DNA from: Candidatus Bipolaricaulota bacterium
GTDB lineage: Bacteria > Bipolaricaulota > Bipolaricaulia > UBA7950 > UBA9294
Direction: 5' to 3'
Assembly (NCBI GenBank): GCA_030606565.1
Contig: JAUWGE010000007.1
Coordinates: 1-56,850, forward strand
DNA length: 56,850 bases
In this document: positions 34,932 to 42,608 of the stretch, one piece after another
How the letters are laid out: the number at the start of each line of letters is the position of its first letter
How positions within the stretch are numbered: the stretch's first letter is position 1
Position numbers and translations under genes: made by a program
The notes under the pieces: generated by a model
The model's input: only the letters and a program-made list of their open reading frames with translations
Told to the model about the DNA's origin: nothing
Database searches by the model: none

Positions 34932-35039
34932 CTCCTTATTTGCTGATGTTTCCAGCCCTTTTCTGCCCACATATTGGCTCGGCAATTATCGCATGGCAAA
35001 ATATGACTATGAAGTCAGCGGGAGAGCGTGGTCGCATGA

Positions 35040-35088
35040 TCGTGTCTTGCCTCTTGCATCCGCGGCCTTTCCGCGCTCCATCATCTTC
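35040..35088. repeat. 49-base direct repeat, copy A
   Basis: tcgtgtcttgcctcttgcat followed by a GC-rich core and gcgctccatcatcttc. About 92% identical to copy B at 35547-35594. The pair flanks the zinc-ribbon gene at 35225-35413, so that segment may be a duplication or insertion footprint. Confidence 0.6.
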
Positions 35089-35224
35089 CCCGACTTTTCC
35101 GCAATCACTACAAAGCAGGTGCTTGCCGCAGGCGTCCCTGTCGCCAGGAATCCCCGCGACAACCCAGAAAAGAAACGAGCAGGCCGAAAGAGTCGACCTG
35201 CTCACCAAAGAATCGATAGCGGAC

Positions 35225-35413
35225 TCAGTACCGGCGTCGACCTCCGCTCTGTCCCCCTTGTCTCGGGGGACGTCTCTTCTTGTTGCAATCCGCACAATAA
35301 ACCGGACGATCGGATGAGGGCATAAATGGAAGCTCCTCGATCTTCTTTCCACACTCCGCGCATTGCAAGTCGAGATGTCGCACATCGACCATTCTTCGCT
35401 CCTGAAATGCCAT
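35225..35413 (-). CDS. Small zinc-ribbon protein (CxxC-x17/18-CxxC type)
   Basis: A 62-residue protein with QCAECGKKIEELPF and VYCADCNKKRR, two CxxC knuckles spaced as in the CxxC-x17-CxxC family, followed by a basic glycine/arginine-rich tail (RPPRQGGQSGGRRRY) suited to nucleic-acid binding. ATG 35413 follows ggagagg. Such small proteins occur in many deep-branching bacteria with unknown role. It lies inside a pair of 49-base direct repeats. Confidence 0.75.
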   Translation of the reverse strand: MAFQERRMVDVRHLDLQCAECGKKIEELPFMPSSDRPVYCADCNKKRRPPRQGGQSGGRRRY

Positions 35414-35546
35414 TTCCTCTCCTTTTTCTCTCGCGCCGGCAACACCGTTTGCTGACGACCGGAGACTATAGATATCTAACAGTATACCGATTCGTGTCTA
35501 ATTAAACGAAGTATCGGCAGGGTTGAGTCTCAAACATACAGCAAGT

Positions 35547-35594
35547 TCGTGTCTTGCCTCTTGCATCCGGGCCTTCCCGCGCTCCATCATCTTC
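35547..35594. repeat. 49-base direct repeat, copy B
   Basis: Second copy of the repeat at 35040-35088, differing at a few bases of the GC-rich centre (cgggccttccc against cgcggcctttcc). Read on the minus strand it begins an open frame MMERGKARMQEARHELAV, perhaps a gene fragment. The rest of 35414-35723 shows nothing I can support. Confidence 0.6.
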
Positions 35595-35723
35595 GAGCGT
35601 TCCCTCAGATGAGATTGATATGCGCCCTTACCACCGGTCCTTTAGAAATTTGGCGTATACTGTTCGCACACATTAAAGGTGGGGGCAGGATCAGGTGTGT
35701 AGTCGGTTGATCCCTCTCATCTC

Positions 35724-36269
35724 CTAGCGGAAGATCCGCCGGAGCTCATCGCGCAGCGCCCGAAGCGCAATACGTAGTTTGGTGAAAAAAGGAAGGGTAG
35801 AAGCCGCAGGCCACTTCCATACGATCCCCACTACCGCAAGGACAACAACAACGGTCGCCAGGAAGTGGAGAAACCCACAGGAGAGGCTCAGGACTACCGC
35901 GATCAACACGACGACAAGACAGAGGGCGAGGTCGGCCGCAGTGAAACGGCGCGCCTGTTGGCGGACCGCGTTTCTCAACGACCGGTAGGCGAGCCTGAGT
36001 TTATCCGGGAAACTCGCCTTAATCCCCCATGGCCACTTCCACACAAGGCCTATCAATCCAAGGACGATCAAGAGATCAAGAAGGTTTGCGATCACACCAA
36101 GCGCGACCCCAAGGACGACCCCCAGGGCGAGAAGTACAAGCGCCAGCAGAAACAGGGCAAGCGAGAGCGGAGAGAGAAAGATCATCGGAGCCAAAAGCCC
36201 AAGCGGGAGGAGGAAAGGAAGGAGGAGAGCTAAAAGCAGGACGCGCACGATCCAAACGAACAGGGTCAT
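35724..36269 (-). CDS. Integral membrane protein with an internal duplication
   Basis: A 181-residue, very hydrophobic protein with about four to five membrane segments. Two halves end in related motifs: LIGLVWKWPWG...FPDKLRLAYRSLRN (about 72-100) and VVGIVWKWPA...FFTKLRIALRALRD (about 145-175). So each half is a hydrophobic hairpin followed by VWKWP and a basic amphipathic helix. No family is recognised. The ATG at 36269 has only a weak SD (ggtgaaacc). Confidence 0.65.
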   Translation of the reverse strand: MTLFVWIVRVLLLALLLPFLLPLGLLAPMIFLSPLSLALFLLALVLLALGVVLGVALGVIANLLDLLIVLGLIGLVWKWPWGIKASFPDKLRLAYRSLRNAVRQQARRFTAADLALCLVVVLIAVVLSLSCGFLHFLATVVVVLAVVGIVWKWPAASTLPFFTKLRIALRALRDELRRIFR

Positions 36270-36324
36270 CGTGGTTTCACCTTTAAGCTCGGACGGGTAA
36301 CACCTCTTATGAGCTTCTCCTTCC

Positions 36325-36822
36325 TCATATAAACCGGACGATCTGGGCCAATGGGCGACGGGGTGACCCAGTCGGGGACTCCGCCGGGTGGCCGATCGGG
36401 ATGATCGCCATCAGTTCCTCGCCTTCTCGTGCTGCAACCAGCGTCTCGACCACCTCATCGCGCGCCACCCCCATCCAGCAGGCCCCAAGCCCAAGGGCGT
36501 GGACCGCGAGCAGTATGTTCTCGATCGCCGCACCGATCCCTTGTGCGTCTTTTAACTCATCGTAGCCCGCATCGTGGTCCAGAAGCACAGCAAGCGTTAC
36601 TGGCGCTGCCGCGACCATCCCCTTTTGTGGCACTAGCTTTGCCAGCTCCGCTCGCCGCTCGTCGCTTTCCACCACAATAAATCGCCATGGTTGGGAGTTC
36701 TTCCCCGACGGGGCGAAGCGGCCTGCCTCAAGGATCGTCTCGATCTGCTCTCGTGTAACCGGTTCGTTTGTAAACCTGCGGACGCTCCGCCTCTTAAGTA
36801 TCGCCTGTAAGATCTCGTTCAT
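36325..36822 (-). CDS. Nitroreductase-family flavoprotein
   Basis: A 165-residue FMN-dependent oxidoreductase of the small nitroreductase group. Its FMN-binding start is ILKRRSVRRF, followed by RFAPSGKNSQPWRFIVV and AIENILLAVHALGLGACWMG, then IPIGHPAE near the end. Physiological substrates of such enzymes (quinones, nitro compounds, others) are not predictable. SD gagggcgag before ATG 36822. It is divergent from tldD. Confidence 0.92.
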   Translation of the reverse strand: MNEILQAILKRRSVRRFTNEPVTREQIETILEAGRFAPSGKNSQPWRFIVVESDERRAELAKLVPQKGMVAAAPVTLAVLLDHDAGYDELKDAQGIGAAIENILLAVHALGLGACWMGVARDEVVETLVAAREGEELMAIIPIGHPAESPTGSPRRPLAQIVRFI

Positions 36823-36952
36823 CTCGCCCTCCCTACCAAGAATTATACCAACGCTTTAAACTTCCTGGCCAATAGCGACCTGAAAACAGGTGGTGTCGCA
36901 TCCTCCTCGCAAGTAGAATGAACAAAGCCGCTAAGGAAAGGGAGGTTTATTC

Positions 36953-38329
36953 GTGGAGGGCAAGATCAAACAAGCGATCGAGGCAAGCAACGCCGACTAC
37001 ACTGAGGTGCGCATCGAGCGCGAACGTCGCAGCCAGGTGCTTTACCGTAAAGACAAGCTTGAGAACCTTGAGACCTCGAGCGAGTTGGGCGGAATTGTCC
37101 GCTGCCTGAAGGATGGGGGCTGGGGAATCGCGGTTTTCAACGATATCACTCAGTTAAAAGAGAAGGTAAAAGAGGCAACCCGGGTAGCACAGCTCGTGGC
37201 CTTTCACAACGCGGAGCCGGTTGCGCTTGCCGAGGTCCCAGTGGTCCAAGAGGAGGTCAAAGCACATTTAAAGCACGATTTTCGGAATGTCTCCCTCGAA
37301 GAGAAAAAACGCCTCATCGAGTCCTACAACCGGATCCTCCTCTCATCAAGCAATAGGATCGTCTCCACAAACGTTCGCTACACCGACTCGTTCCGCGAGG
37401 TCACCTTCGCCAACTCGGAGGGGACGTTCATCGTCCAGGAGATCCCGGATCTGACCCTGCTTCTAGTAGCGGTGGCAAGCGACGGTCCGACGAACATTCA
37501 GCAGGGGTTCGAGACGTTCGGGGAGGCCAGCGGATTTGAGGTTGCCCTCGATCGGGAGGAGGACGCGGCAAATGCCGCCAAGCGGGCGGTAGACCTACTT
37601 GATGCCCGATCAGTTAAAGGTGGCAAGTACACTGTCATTCTCGACCCTGGCCTCGCTGGGGTCTTCATTCACGAGGCGTTCGGCCACTTCTGCGAGGCCG
37701 ACTTCCTGTTTAAAAACGAGCGGCTGGCGAAGATCATGACGAGCGGAACCCAATTCGGGAAGGCCGACTTAAACGTGGTTGACGAGGGATACATCCCCGG
37801 ATTGCGTGGAAACACACCGTATGACGACGAAGGTGTGGGGCGGGAAAAAACCTACCTGATCAAAAACGGCGTGCTTGAAAGCCTGCTTCACTCACGCGAG
37901 ACGGCGAACAAGATGGGGGCCACTCCAACTGGAAATGCCCGCGCCATCTCCTATGAGCATGCGCCGATCGTCCGCATGACCAACACCTACATCGAGGCGG
38001 GCCATCACACTCTTAGCAAGATGCTCGCCAAGATCGATCACGGCGTATACGCGGTCAAGGCCTATGGAGGGCAGACGATGTTCGAGCAGTTCACCTTCTC
38101 CGCAGCCTACGGGTACGAGATCGTCGATGGGAAATTGGGAGAGATGCTCAAGGATGTTGTGCTGACCGGAAATCTCTTTGAAACCCTCCGGTCGATTGAC
38201 ATGATCGGGGACGACCGAACGCTCTTCGGGGGATCCGGTGGATGCGGGAAAGGTGGACAGTTTCCTCTTCCCGTAACGGACGGCTCGCCCCACATCCGAA
38301 TCCAGAACGTAACAATAGGAGGGAAGTGA
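36953..38329 (+). CDS. tldD: TldD metalloprotease subunit
   Basis: A 458-residue metalloprotease subunit. The zinc motif HEAFGHFCEADFL (HExxxH) lies near residue 239, with the glycine-rich TldD C-terminus (SGGCGKGGQFPLPV). With PmbA/TldE it forms a barrel that degrades unfolded peptides, and in some bacteria it matures microcins or removes leader peptides. The start is GTG 36953 after ggaggt. The stop shares one base with the next gene's ATG, so TldD and its partner are coupled. Confidence 0.95.
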   Translation: MEGKIKQAIEASNADYTEVRIERERRSQVLYRKDKLENLETSSELGGIVRCLKDGGWGIAVFNDITQLKEKVKEATRVAQLVAFHNAEPVALAEVPVVQEEVKAHLKHDFRNVSLEEKKRLIESYNRILLSSSNRIVSTNVRYTDSFREVTFANSEGTFIVQEIPDLTLLLVAVASDGPTNIQQGFETFGEASGFEVALDREEDAANAAKRAVDLLDARSVKGGKYTVILDPGLAGVFIHEAFGHFCEADFLFKNERLAKIMTSGTQFGKADLNVVDEGYIPGLRGNTPYDDEGVGREKTYLIKNGVLESLLHSRETANKMGATPTGNARAISYEHAPIVRMTNTYIEAGHHTLSKMLAKIDHGVYAVKAYGGQTMFEQFTFSAAYGYEIVDGKLGEMLKDVVLTGNLFETLRSIDMIGDDRTLFGGSGGCGKGGQFPLPVTDGSPHIRIQNVTIGGK

Positions 38330-39660
38330 TGGGCGCCCTGCTTGAAACGCTTGACGGAAAGGTTGACCAAGCTGAGTTATTCCACCTGTGTAGTCGGACC
38401 ACCCCTATCGAGTTTCGCTCCGGAAAGCTTGAGTCGATCAAGGATAAACAGATCGAAGGGGTAGCGCTGCGAGTGATCGACAACGGCCGCCTCGGCTTTG
38501 CTACTACAACCGATGTGAACGACCTATCCGGGTTGATCGATGCGGCGATCGCTGCTGCTGCCTTTGGCGAGGAGGTCTCATTCACCTTCCCCAGCAAGAG
38601 GGAAAACGAAACCCCGCAGGTGTACGATGCGTCGGTCGCCAACGTCTCCGAAGAGGCACTGGTCGAGATCGGAGAGGAAGCGATCGCCCAGATCCGCACC
38701 GCAGATTCACAAGCCGAGATCAACCTATCCATCGCGAAGAGTGTGGAGAAAGTGGCAATTGAAAACACCTCCGGGTTAAAGCTCGAGGAAGAGCGAACTA
38801 CGGTCTTTCTCTCAATCGAGGTAGAGAAGGCACGCGAGGGGGACATCTTTCTCTTAAGTGACGAGGCGCAAGTGCGCCACCTGGAAGATTTAAAACCAGG
38901 AGAACTGGTCGACCGCTTAGAAGAGCAATTGCGCCTTGGAAAGACGATCGTGCCCGCGCCATCGCGGAAGCTCCCCGTGGTATTTACCCCCAATGGCGCA
39001 ATAGCTCTACTGCTTCCGCTCATCGTCGGGTTTAACGGTAAGTCGGTCTACCTGGGAACCTCTCCTTTAAAGGGGCGGATCGGTGATACCGTACTCGATC
39101 CCCGTCTCTCGATCGCAGACGACGGAACGTTCTTTAAAGGACCGAGAAGCGGGGCGTTTGACGATGAGGGAACCCCAACTTTCCGTACAGCGCTAGTGAC
39201 TGAGGGTGTCCTGCAAGGGTTCCTCTACGACCTGCGTACCGCGGCCCTCGCCGGGGCAAAGCCGACTGGAAACGGGTACAAAGGGGGGCTTTGGGGGAGT
39301 GGGGGATTCCGCAGCCTCCCCGGGGTGGGGATGGGCAACGTGATCGTTGGTGAAGGGGCAACCCCTCAGGCGCGGATCATCACCGGGATCGAGGAGGGGC
39401 TCCTGGTAGAGGCTGTCCTTGGGCTGGGACAGGGAAACATCGCTTCCGGGGAGTTCTCCAACAACGTGGCGGTGGCGTTCAAGATCGAGGACGGGAAGAT
39501 CGTCGGCCGCGTGAAGAACACGATGATCGCCGGAAATACCTACAACCTGCTAAAGGACCACCTAATCGCTCTTAGTGACAGTGCACGATGGGTGCACGGG
39601 ACGCTCAACACTCCCGCTATCGCTGTCGATGCGGTGAGCGTGGTCGGCCCCCCAGGGTAA
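38329..39660 (+). CDS. pmbA: PmbA/TldE-family protein, TldD partner
   Basis: A 443-residue homologue of TldD lacking the HExxxH motif, as expected for TldE/PmbA, the partner that shapes the proteolytic barrel. Recognisable stretches: EFRSGKLESIKDKQIEG near the N-terminus, PVVFTPNGAIALL, and near the end ASGEFSNNVAVAFKIEDGKI. The ATG at 38329 shares its A with the TldD stop; a longer frame upstream is antisense-like and unlikely. Confidence 0.93.
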   Translation: MGALLETLDGKVDQAELFHLCSRTTPIEFRSGKLESIKDKQIEGVALRVIDNGRLGFATTTDVNDLSGLIDAAIAAAAFGEEVSFTFPSKRENETPQVYDASVANVSEEALVEIGEEAIAQIRTADSQAEINLSIAKSVEKVAIENTSGLKLEEERTTVFLSIEVEKAREGDIFLLSDEAQVRHLEDLKPGELVDRLEEQLRLGKTIVPAPSRKLPVVFTPNGAIALLLPLIVGFNGKSVYLGTSPLKGRIGDTVLDPRLSIADDGTFFKGPRSGAFDDEGTPTFRTALVTEGVLQGFLYDLRTAALAGAKPTGNGYKGGLWGSGGFRSLPGVGMGNVIVGEGATPQARIITGIEEGLLVEAVLGLGQGNIASGEFSNNVAVAFKIEDGKIVGRVKNTMIAGNTYNLLKDHLIALSDSARWVHGTLNTPAIAVDAVSVVGPPG

Positions 39661-39715
39661 CTAGCCGAACAAAACCCGCTCCACAAAAGGAAAATCCCAA
39701 TAGCTTTTTGGGGGC

Positions 39716-39744
39716 TTGACAACATAACAGTGTTATGTTATACT
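39716..39744 (+). promoter_or_regulatory. Promoter with an operator palindrome in its spacer
   Basis: TTGACA (39716-39721), 17-base spacer, TATACT (39739-39744). The spacer is filled by a perfect 19-base palindrome, AACATAACA-G-TGTTATGTT (39721-39739), so a dimeric repressor bound there would block RNA polymerase. A diverged half-copy, aacagtgtgttgtt, lies at about 39965-39978 before the YhbD gene. Confidence 0.85.
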
Positions 39745-39777
39745 ACTGACTCGGCAAATACTCAGGAGGTGAGTTAC

Positions 39778-39966
39778 GTGTACTTATCGACCTACGAGAT
39801 CGAGAGGTTAGCAAAGGTGAAACACGAGGAACTGCTAAGAATGGCGAGGAGGAAGAGGATATTTAAATTGCACCGACAACGAGAACAGGTGAAAGACTAC
39901 CGTTCGTCCGCCCTGGACGCTTTTTATTTTTTCCGCAAGAGAAAAATCCCGGAAACCTTATCGTAA
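39778..39966 (+). CDS. Small basic protein, first gene of the yhbD-like operon
   Basis: A 62-residue protein of unknown family starting at GTG 39778 behind a strong SD (aggaggtg). It is rich in Lys, Arg and aromatic residues: VYLSTYEIERLAKVKHEELL, KRIFKLHRQREQVKDYR, AFYFFRKRK. It could be a small DNA- or RNA-binding protein or regulator; the operator upstream and its position first in the operon are compatible with autoregulation, but this is inference. Confidence 0.6.
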   Translation: MYLSTYEIERLAKVKHEELLRMARRKRIFKLHRQREQVKDYRSSALDAFYFFRKRKIPETLS

Positions 39967-40000
39967 CAGTGTGTTGTTTCCTAAGGAGAAGGAGGCACGT

Positions 40001-40666
40001 GTGGACGAGGAAAAACTGATCTCGAAAAAGGAGGTCCTCGAGGAGATGGGGATCTCCTATGGCCAGCTCTATCGCTGGAAGCGCAAAGGATTGATCCCGG
40101 AGAGCTGGTTCATCCGCCGCTCGACCTTCACTGGGCAGGAGACCTTCTTCCCACAAGAGAAGATCCTCGAGCGAATCGAGCGGATCAAGGATTTAAAGGA
40201 GGACCATCCCTTGGACGATCTGGCAACGCTTATCACCAAGCGAGTGAACGCAAAGCTAGAGGTCGCCTTCTCTAAGCTGCGACAGCTGGGATGGTTGGAC
40301 GAACACCTGGTGAAGATCTGTGGCCTTGAAAGGGACGAAGAGGGAGTGCTTTCCATGAAAGAGGCGCTCTGTCTTGGAGTCCTGCGTCACTTGGAGGGTA
40401 AAGCCAGAGATGAAGAGATGGATCTTGGCAGGAGGACTCTTGAGAGGGCGCTTGCCAGAAAGCCATTCGAACAAATACGAGAGGAGAAGCTTGTCTTGTA
40501 TCTTTTGCGCAAGCGCCTCTCCGCCGCCGGTATCTCGGCTGAGATCAGCTTGGCAGTAGTAGCTACCGATGAAGCGACATTCGATCCAGAGATCGACGTG
40601 GTGCAAGCCGTCGATCTGGAAACCATTCTTGAACGGATCAAGCTTGACCTTGCAAAGGAGGAGTGA
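40001..40666 (+). CDS. YhbD-like protein (DUF4004) with MerR-like N-terminus
   Basis: A 221-residue protein. Its N-terminal SKKEVLEEMGISYGQLYRWK and FTGQETFFPQEKILERIERI form a winged-helix MerR-like DNA-binding region and match the Bacillus YhbD family. The C-terminal half is helical and acidic. GTG 40001 follows aaggagaaggagg. The next gene encodes a polymer-forming protein, the same pairing as Bacillus yhbD-yhbE/yhbF. It is likely a regulator of, or partner for, that protein. Confidence 0.75.
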   Translation: MDEEKLISKKEVLEEMGISYGQLYRWKRKGLIPESWFIRRSTFTGQETFFPQEKILERIERIKDLKEDHPLDDLATLITKRVNAKLEVAFSKLRQLGWLDEHLVKICGLERDEEGVLSMKEALCLGVLRHLEGKARDEEMDLGRRTLERALARKPFEQIREEKLVLYLLRKRLSAAGISAEISLAVVATDEATFDPEIDVVQAVDLETILERIKLDLAKEE

Positions 40667-41407
40667 TGAACGATAAGCGAAACTCTGTAAAGATCTCTGG
40701 TGCAGGGACGATCGGCGGTGGCACCTACGATCGGGTGTCCATCTCCGGAGCAGGGAAGATCACCGGCGACCTCATCGCCGAGGAACTCAAGATCTCCGGT
40801 GTAGGAAAGATTCAAGGCCGAGCGCAGGTAACGCAGATCGTCACCTCGGGGAGCGCAAACTTCACTGATTCCATCGTCGCTGAGGAGATGAGGGTAAGCG
40901 GGAGCGCGCGCGTTGACGGGCCGGGCCGAGGTAAAGGAACTCAAGTGCTCGGGAACCTTCAAGGTCGCTCGTGGCATAGCTTCCGAGTACGTAAAGGTGA
41001 GCGGGGTCCTGCACGTTGGAGCTGACGTTGAGGCGGATATCTTCAAGGCAAGCGGCGGCTTTCACATCGAGGGGCTCCTCTCCGCCGACCGGATCGAGGT
41101 TCATTTGGGGGGACGCTGTCAGGCAAAAGAGATCGGCGGGGAGAAAATTGAAGTACGCCGGGGCGGCTTCAAGCAGAAGGGCATTATTCTGGACGGCCTG
41201 ATCAAGACGCTTGCCGGCGGTGGGGCAGCGGAACTGCAGGCAAGCCAGATCGAAGGGGATGAGATCTACCTCGAGGACACGACCGCCGATATAGTGCGCG
41301 GCAAGCACATCCAGATCGGTCCCGGTTGTCACATTGGCACAGTCGAATACGAAGAGTCGCTTGAGGTGCACTCAAACGCCAAGGTGGAGAAGCAGACGAA
41401 AGTGTAG
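40666..41407 (+). pseudogene. Polymer-forming (bactofilin-like) protein, one frameshift
   Basis: Two overlapping frames form one beta-helix protein of about 247 residues, the length of YhbE/YhbF-type proteins. Frame 1 from ATG 40666 has repeats such as VKISGAGTIGGGTYDRVSIS and LKISGVGKIQG and continues to VSGSARVDG. Near 40918-40926 a single extra base in a G/C run (gacgggccgggcc) moves the reading to frame 2, which continues AEVKELKCSGTFKVARG to the stop at 41407. Such proteins assemble into cytoskeletal filaments. The shift may be a sequencing error, a true mutation or programmed. Confidence 0.75.
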
Positions 41408-41410
41408 GAA

Positions 41411-41531
41411 ATCAGCTGTCAGCTTTCAGCGATCAGCTATCAGCCCTCAAGAAAACTGAGAGATGTGTGATCACTTGTGGTTAAGAGCTGATAGCTGAGG
41501 GCTGATCACTGAAAGCTGGTACCTGAAAGCT
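41411..41531. repeat. AGCTGAT-type heptad repeat, copy 2
   Basis: Left arm atcagctgtcagctttcagc then gatcagctatcagccctca (41411-41449); right arm agctgatagctgagggctga then tcactgaaagctgg and acctgaaagct (41486-41531). The right side shares gatagctga, tgatcactg and agctg-tacct with copy 1 at 25196-25305. It lies between the polymer-forming gene and an MFS relic. Confidence 0.65.
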
Positions 41532-41542
41532 ATATCCAAAAC

Positions 41543-41901
41543 ATGAAAGAAAATCGATCAAGCTGGAAAGCCCCTTTCTTCACCATCTGGACGGGACAGC
41601 AACTATCGCTCGTCGGCAGCCGTGCAGCGCAGTTCGCGCTTGTCTGGTGGCTTACAAGGACTACCGGGTCGGCGACCGTCCTCGCCACGGCAACGACAGT
41701 GGCCCTAATTCCGCAAATCCTGCTCGGGCCACTCGCCGACATTCTTAGAAATCCAGTTTTGGTACGTACGCGACGAGGTGAGCATCTCTCATGAGGGTCG
41801 CCGCCTTCTTCATCCCGGCGATCGTCCGTATGGAGGAGAATCACACAACGAAGGAGGAAGCAGGCGAGAGGGTCACGCCTGTGAAGGTTCCAGTCGACTG
41901 A
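41543..41901 (+). pseudogene. MFS transporter relic
   Basis: The first 70 residues look like the opening of a major facilitator transporter: FTIWTGQQLSLVGSRAAQFA, WWLTRTTGSATVLATATTV, ILLGPLADIL. The reading then ends at 41794. A second frame from 41791 gives RVAAFFIPAIVRMEENHT and a plausible transporter C-terminal tail ending at 41901. So most of the membrane body was deleted. It would have been an MFS exporter; now non-functional. Confidence 0.7.
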
Positions 41902-41976
41902 TGCAGCATCCCTTCCTAGTTGTTTAGCTGGCCAGAAATCCCTAGAAGGTCCGTTGCCTCTAAAACCTACACTGCC

Positions 41977-42492
41977 CTAGAAGTCTGGCTTTGCGTCTGA
42001 TGAAGGCTCACGCGATGTTGGGTCCGAGGTATCATCCTCGGGTCGGCCTTGTAATATGTCTGCTATAGAACCCAAGAAGTCCTTGTCCTGAAGCGCGGGA
42101 TCTCCCTGCTCGTCTTGGCCAAGCCCTTCGGAGCGCAAAAAACCACGGAGTGTGTCTTTTATGCATTCATCAGGGATATCAGAATAAATAAGGAAGTAAA
42201 TCTCGTCAATTATGCCTTTCATCTTGATCAAAAGCTTTCGTCCCTTCCACAGAGCCCATATAGCTACCAATCCAACAAAAGGAGTGACAACAGCAATCAA
42301 AACTCCTAAGAGAAGCAAGATAAACTTAAGTATTGGAACATGCCCCTCACTGCCCGGGAAAACAGCCCATCCAAAATACGCCTCCCCAATAACACCTGCG
42401 ATAACAAGACATACTGAACCTAAGAATACTGCTCCAAGACAAAGAAACCATTCCTTCACGAATTTCAGTAATTGCTTCAGGAACTTCAACAT
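41977..42492 (-). CDS. Two-segment membrane protein of unknown function
   Basis: A 171-residue protein starting MLKFLKQLLKFVKEW at ATG 42492 after ggagggt. Two long hydrophobic segments (about 16-40, FLCLGAVFLGSVCLVIAGVI; about 58-85, FILLLLGVLIAVVTPFVGLV) are followed by a cytosolic tail of about 80 residues that is acidic and ends in a low-complexity Ser/Asp/Pro region (RPEDDTSDPTSREPSSD). No family recognised. AT content is higher than in the neighbours, which may signal recent transfer. Confidence 0.6.
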   Translation of the reverse strand: MLKFLKQLLKFVKEWFLCLGAVFLGSVCLVIAGVIGEAYFGWAVFPGSEGHVPILKFILLLLGVLIAVVTPFVGLVAIWALWKGRKLLIKMKGIIDEIYFLIYSDIPDECIKDTLRGFLRSEGLGQDEQGDPALQDKDFLGSIADILQGRPEDDTSDPTSREPSSDAKPDF

Positions 42493-42608
42493 CACACCCT
42501 CCGAAAACAAGACTACGCAAACAGCCGGGTGTTATCAAACAACTGACTCTGTCCTCCCATAGGAGCCGAGCGTCAGTTTAGGGGACGTTTCTTACTCCTC
42601 TTCCATGC

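Noticed and set aside
34765-35325. 186-codon plus-strand open frame
   Set aside because: It starts inside the attC-like element, crosses a promoter and the 49-base repeat and is antisense to the zinc-ribbon gene; composition is not protein-like.
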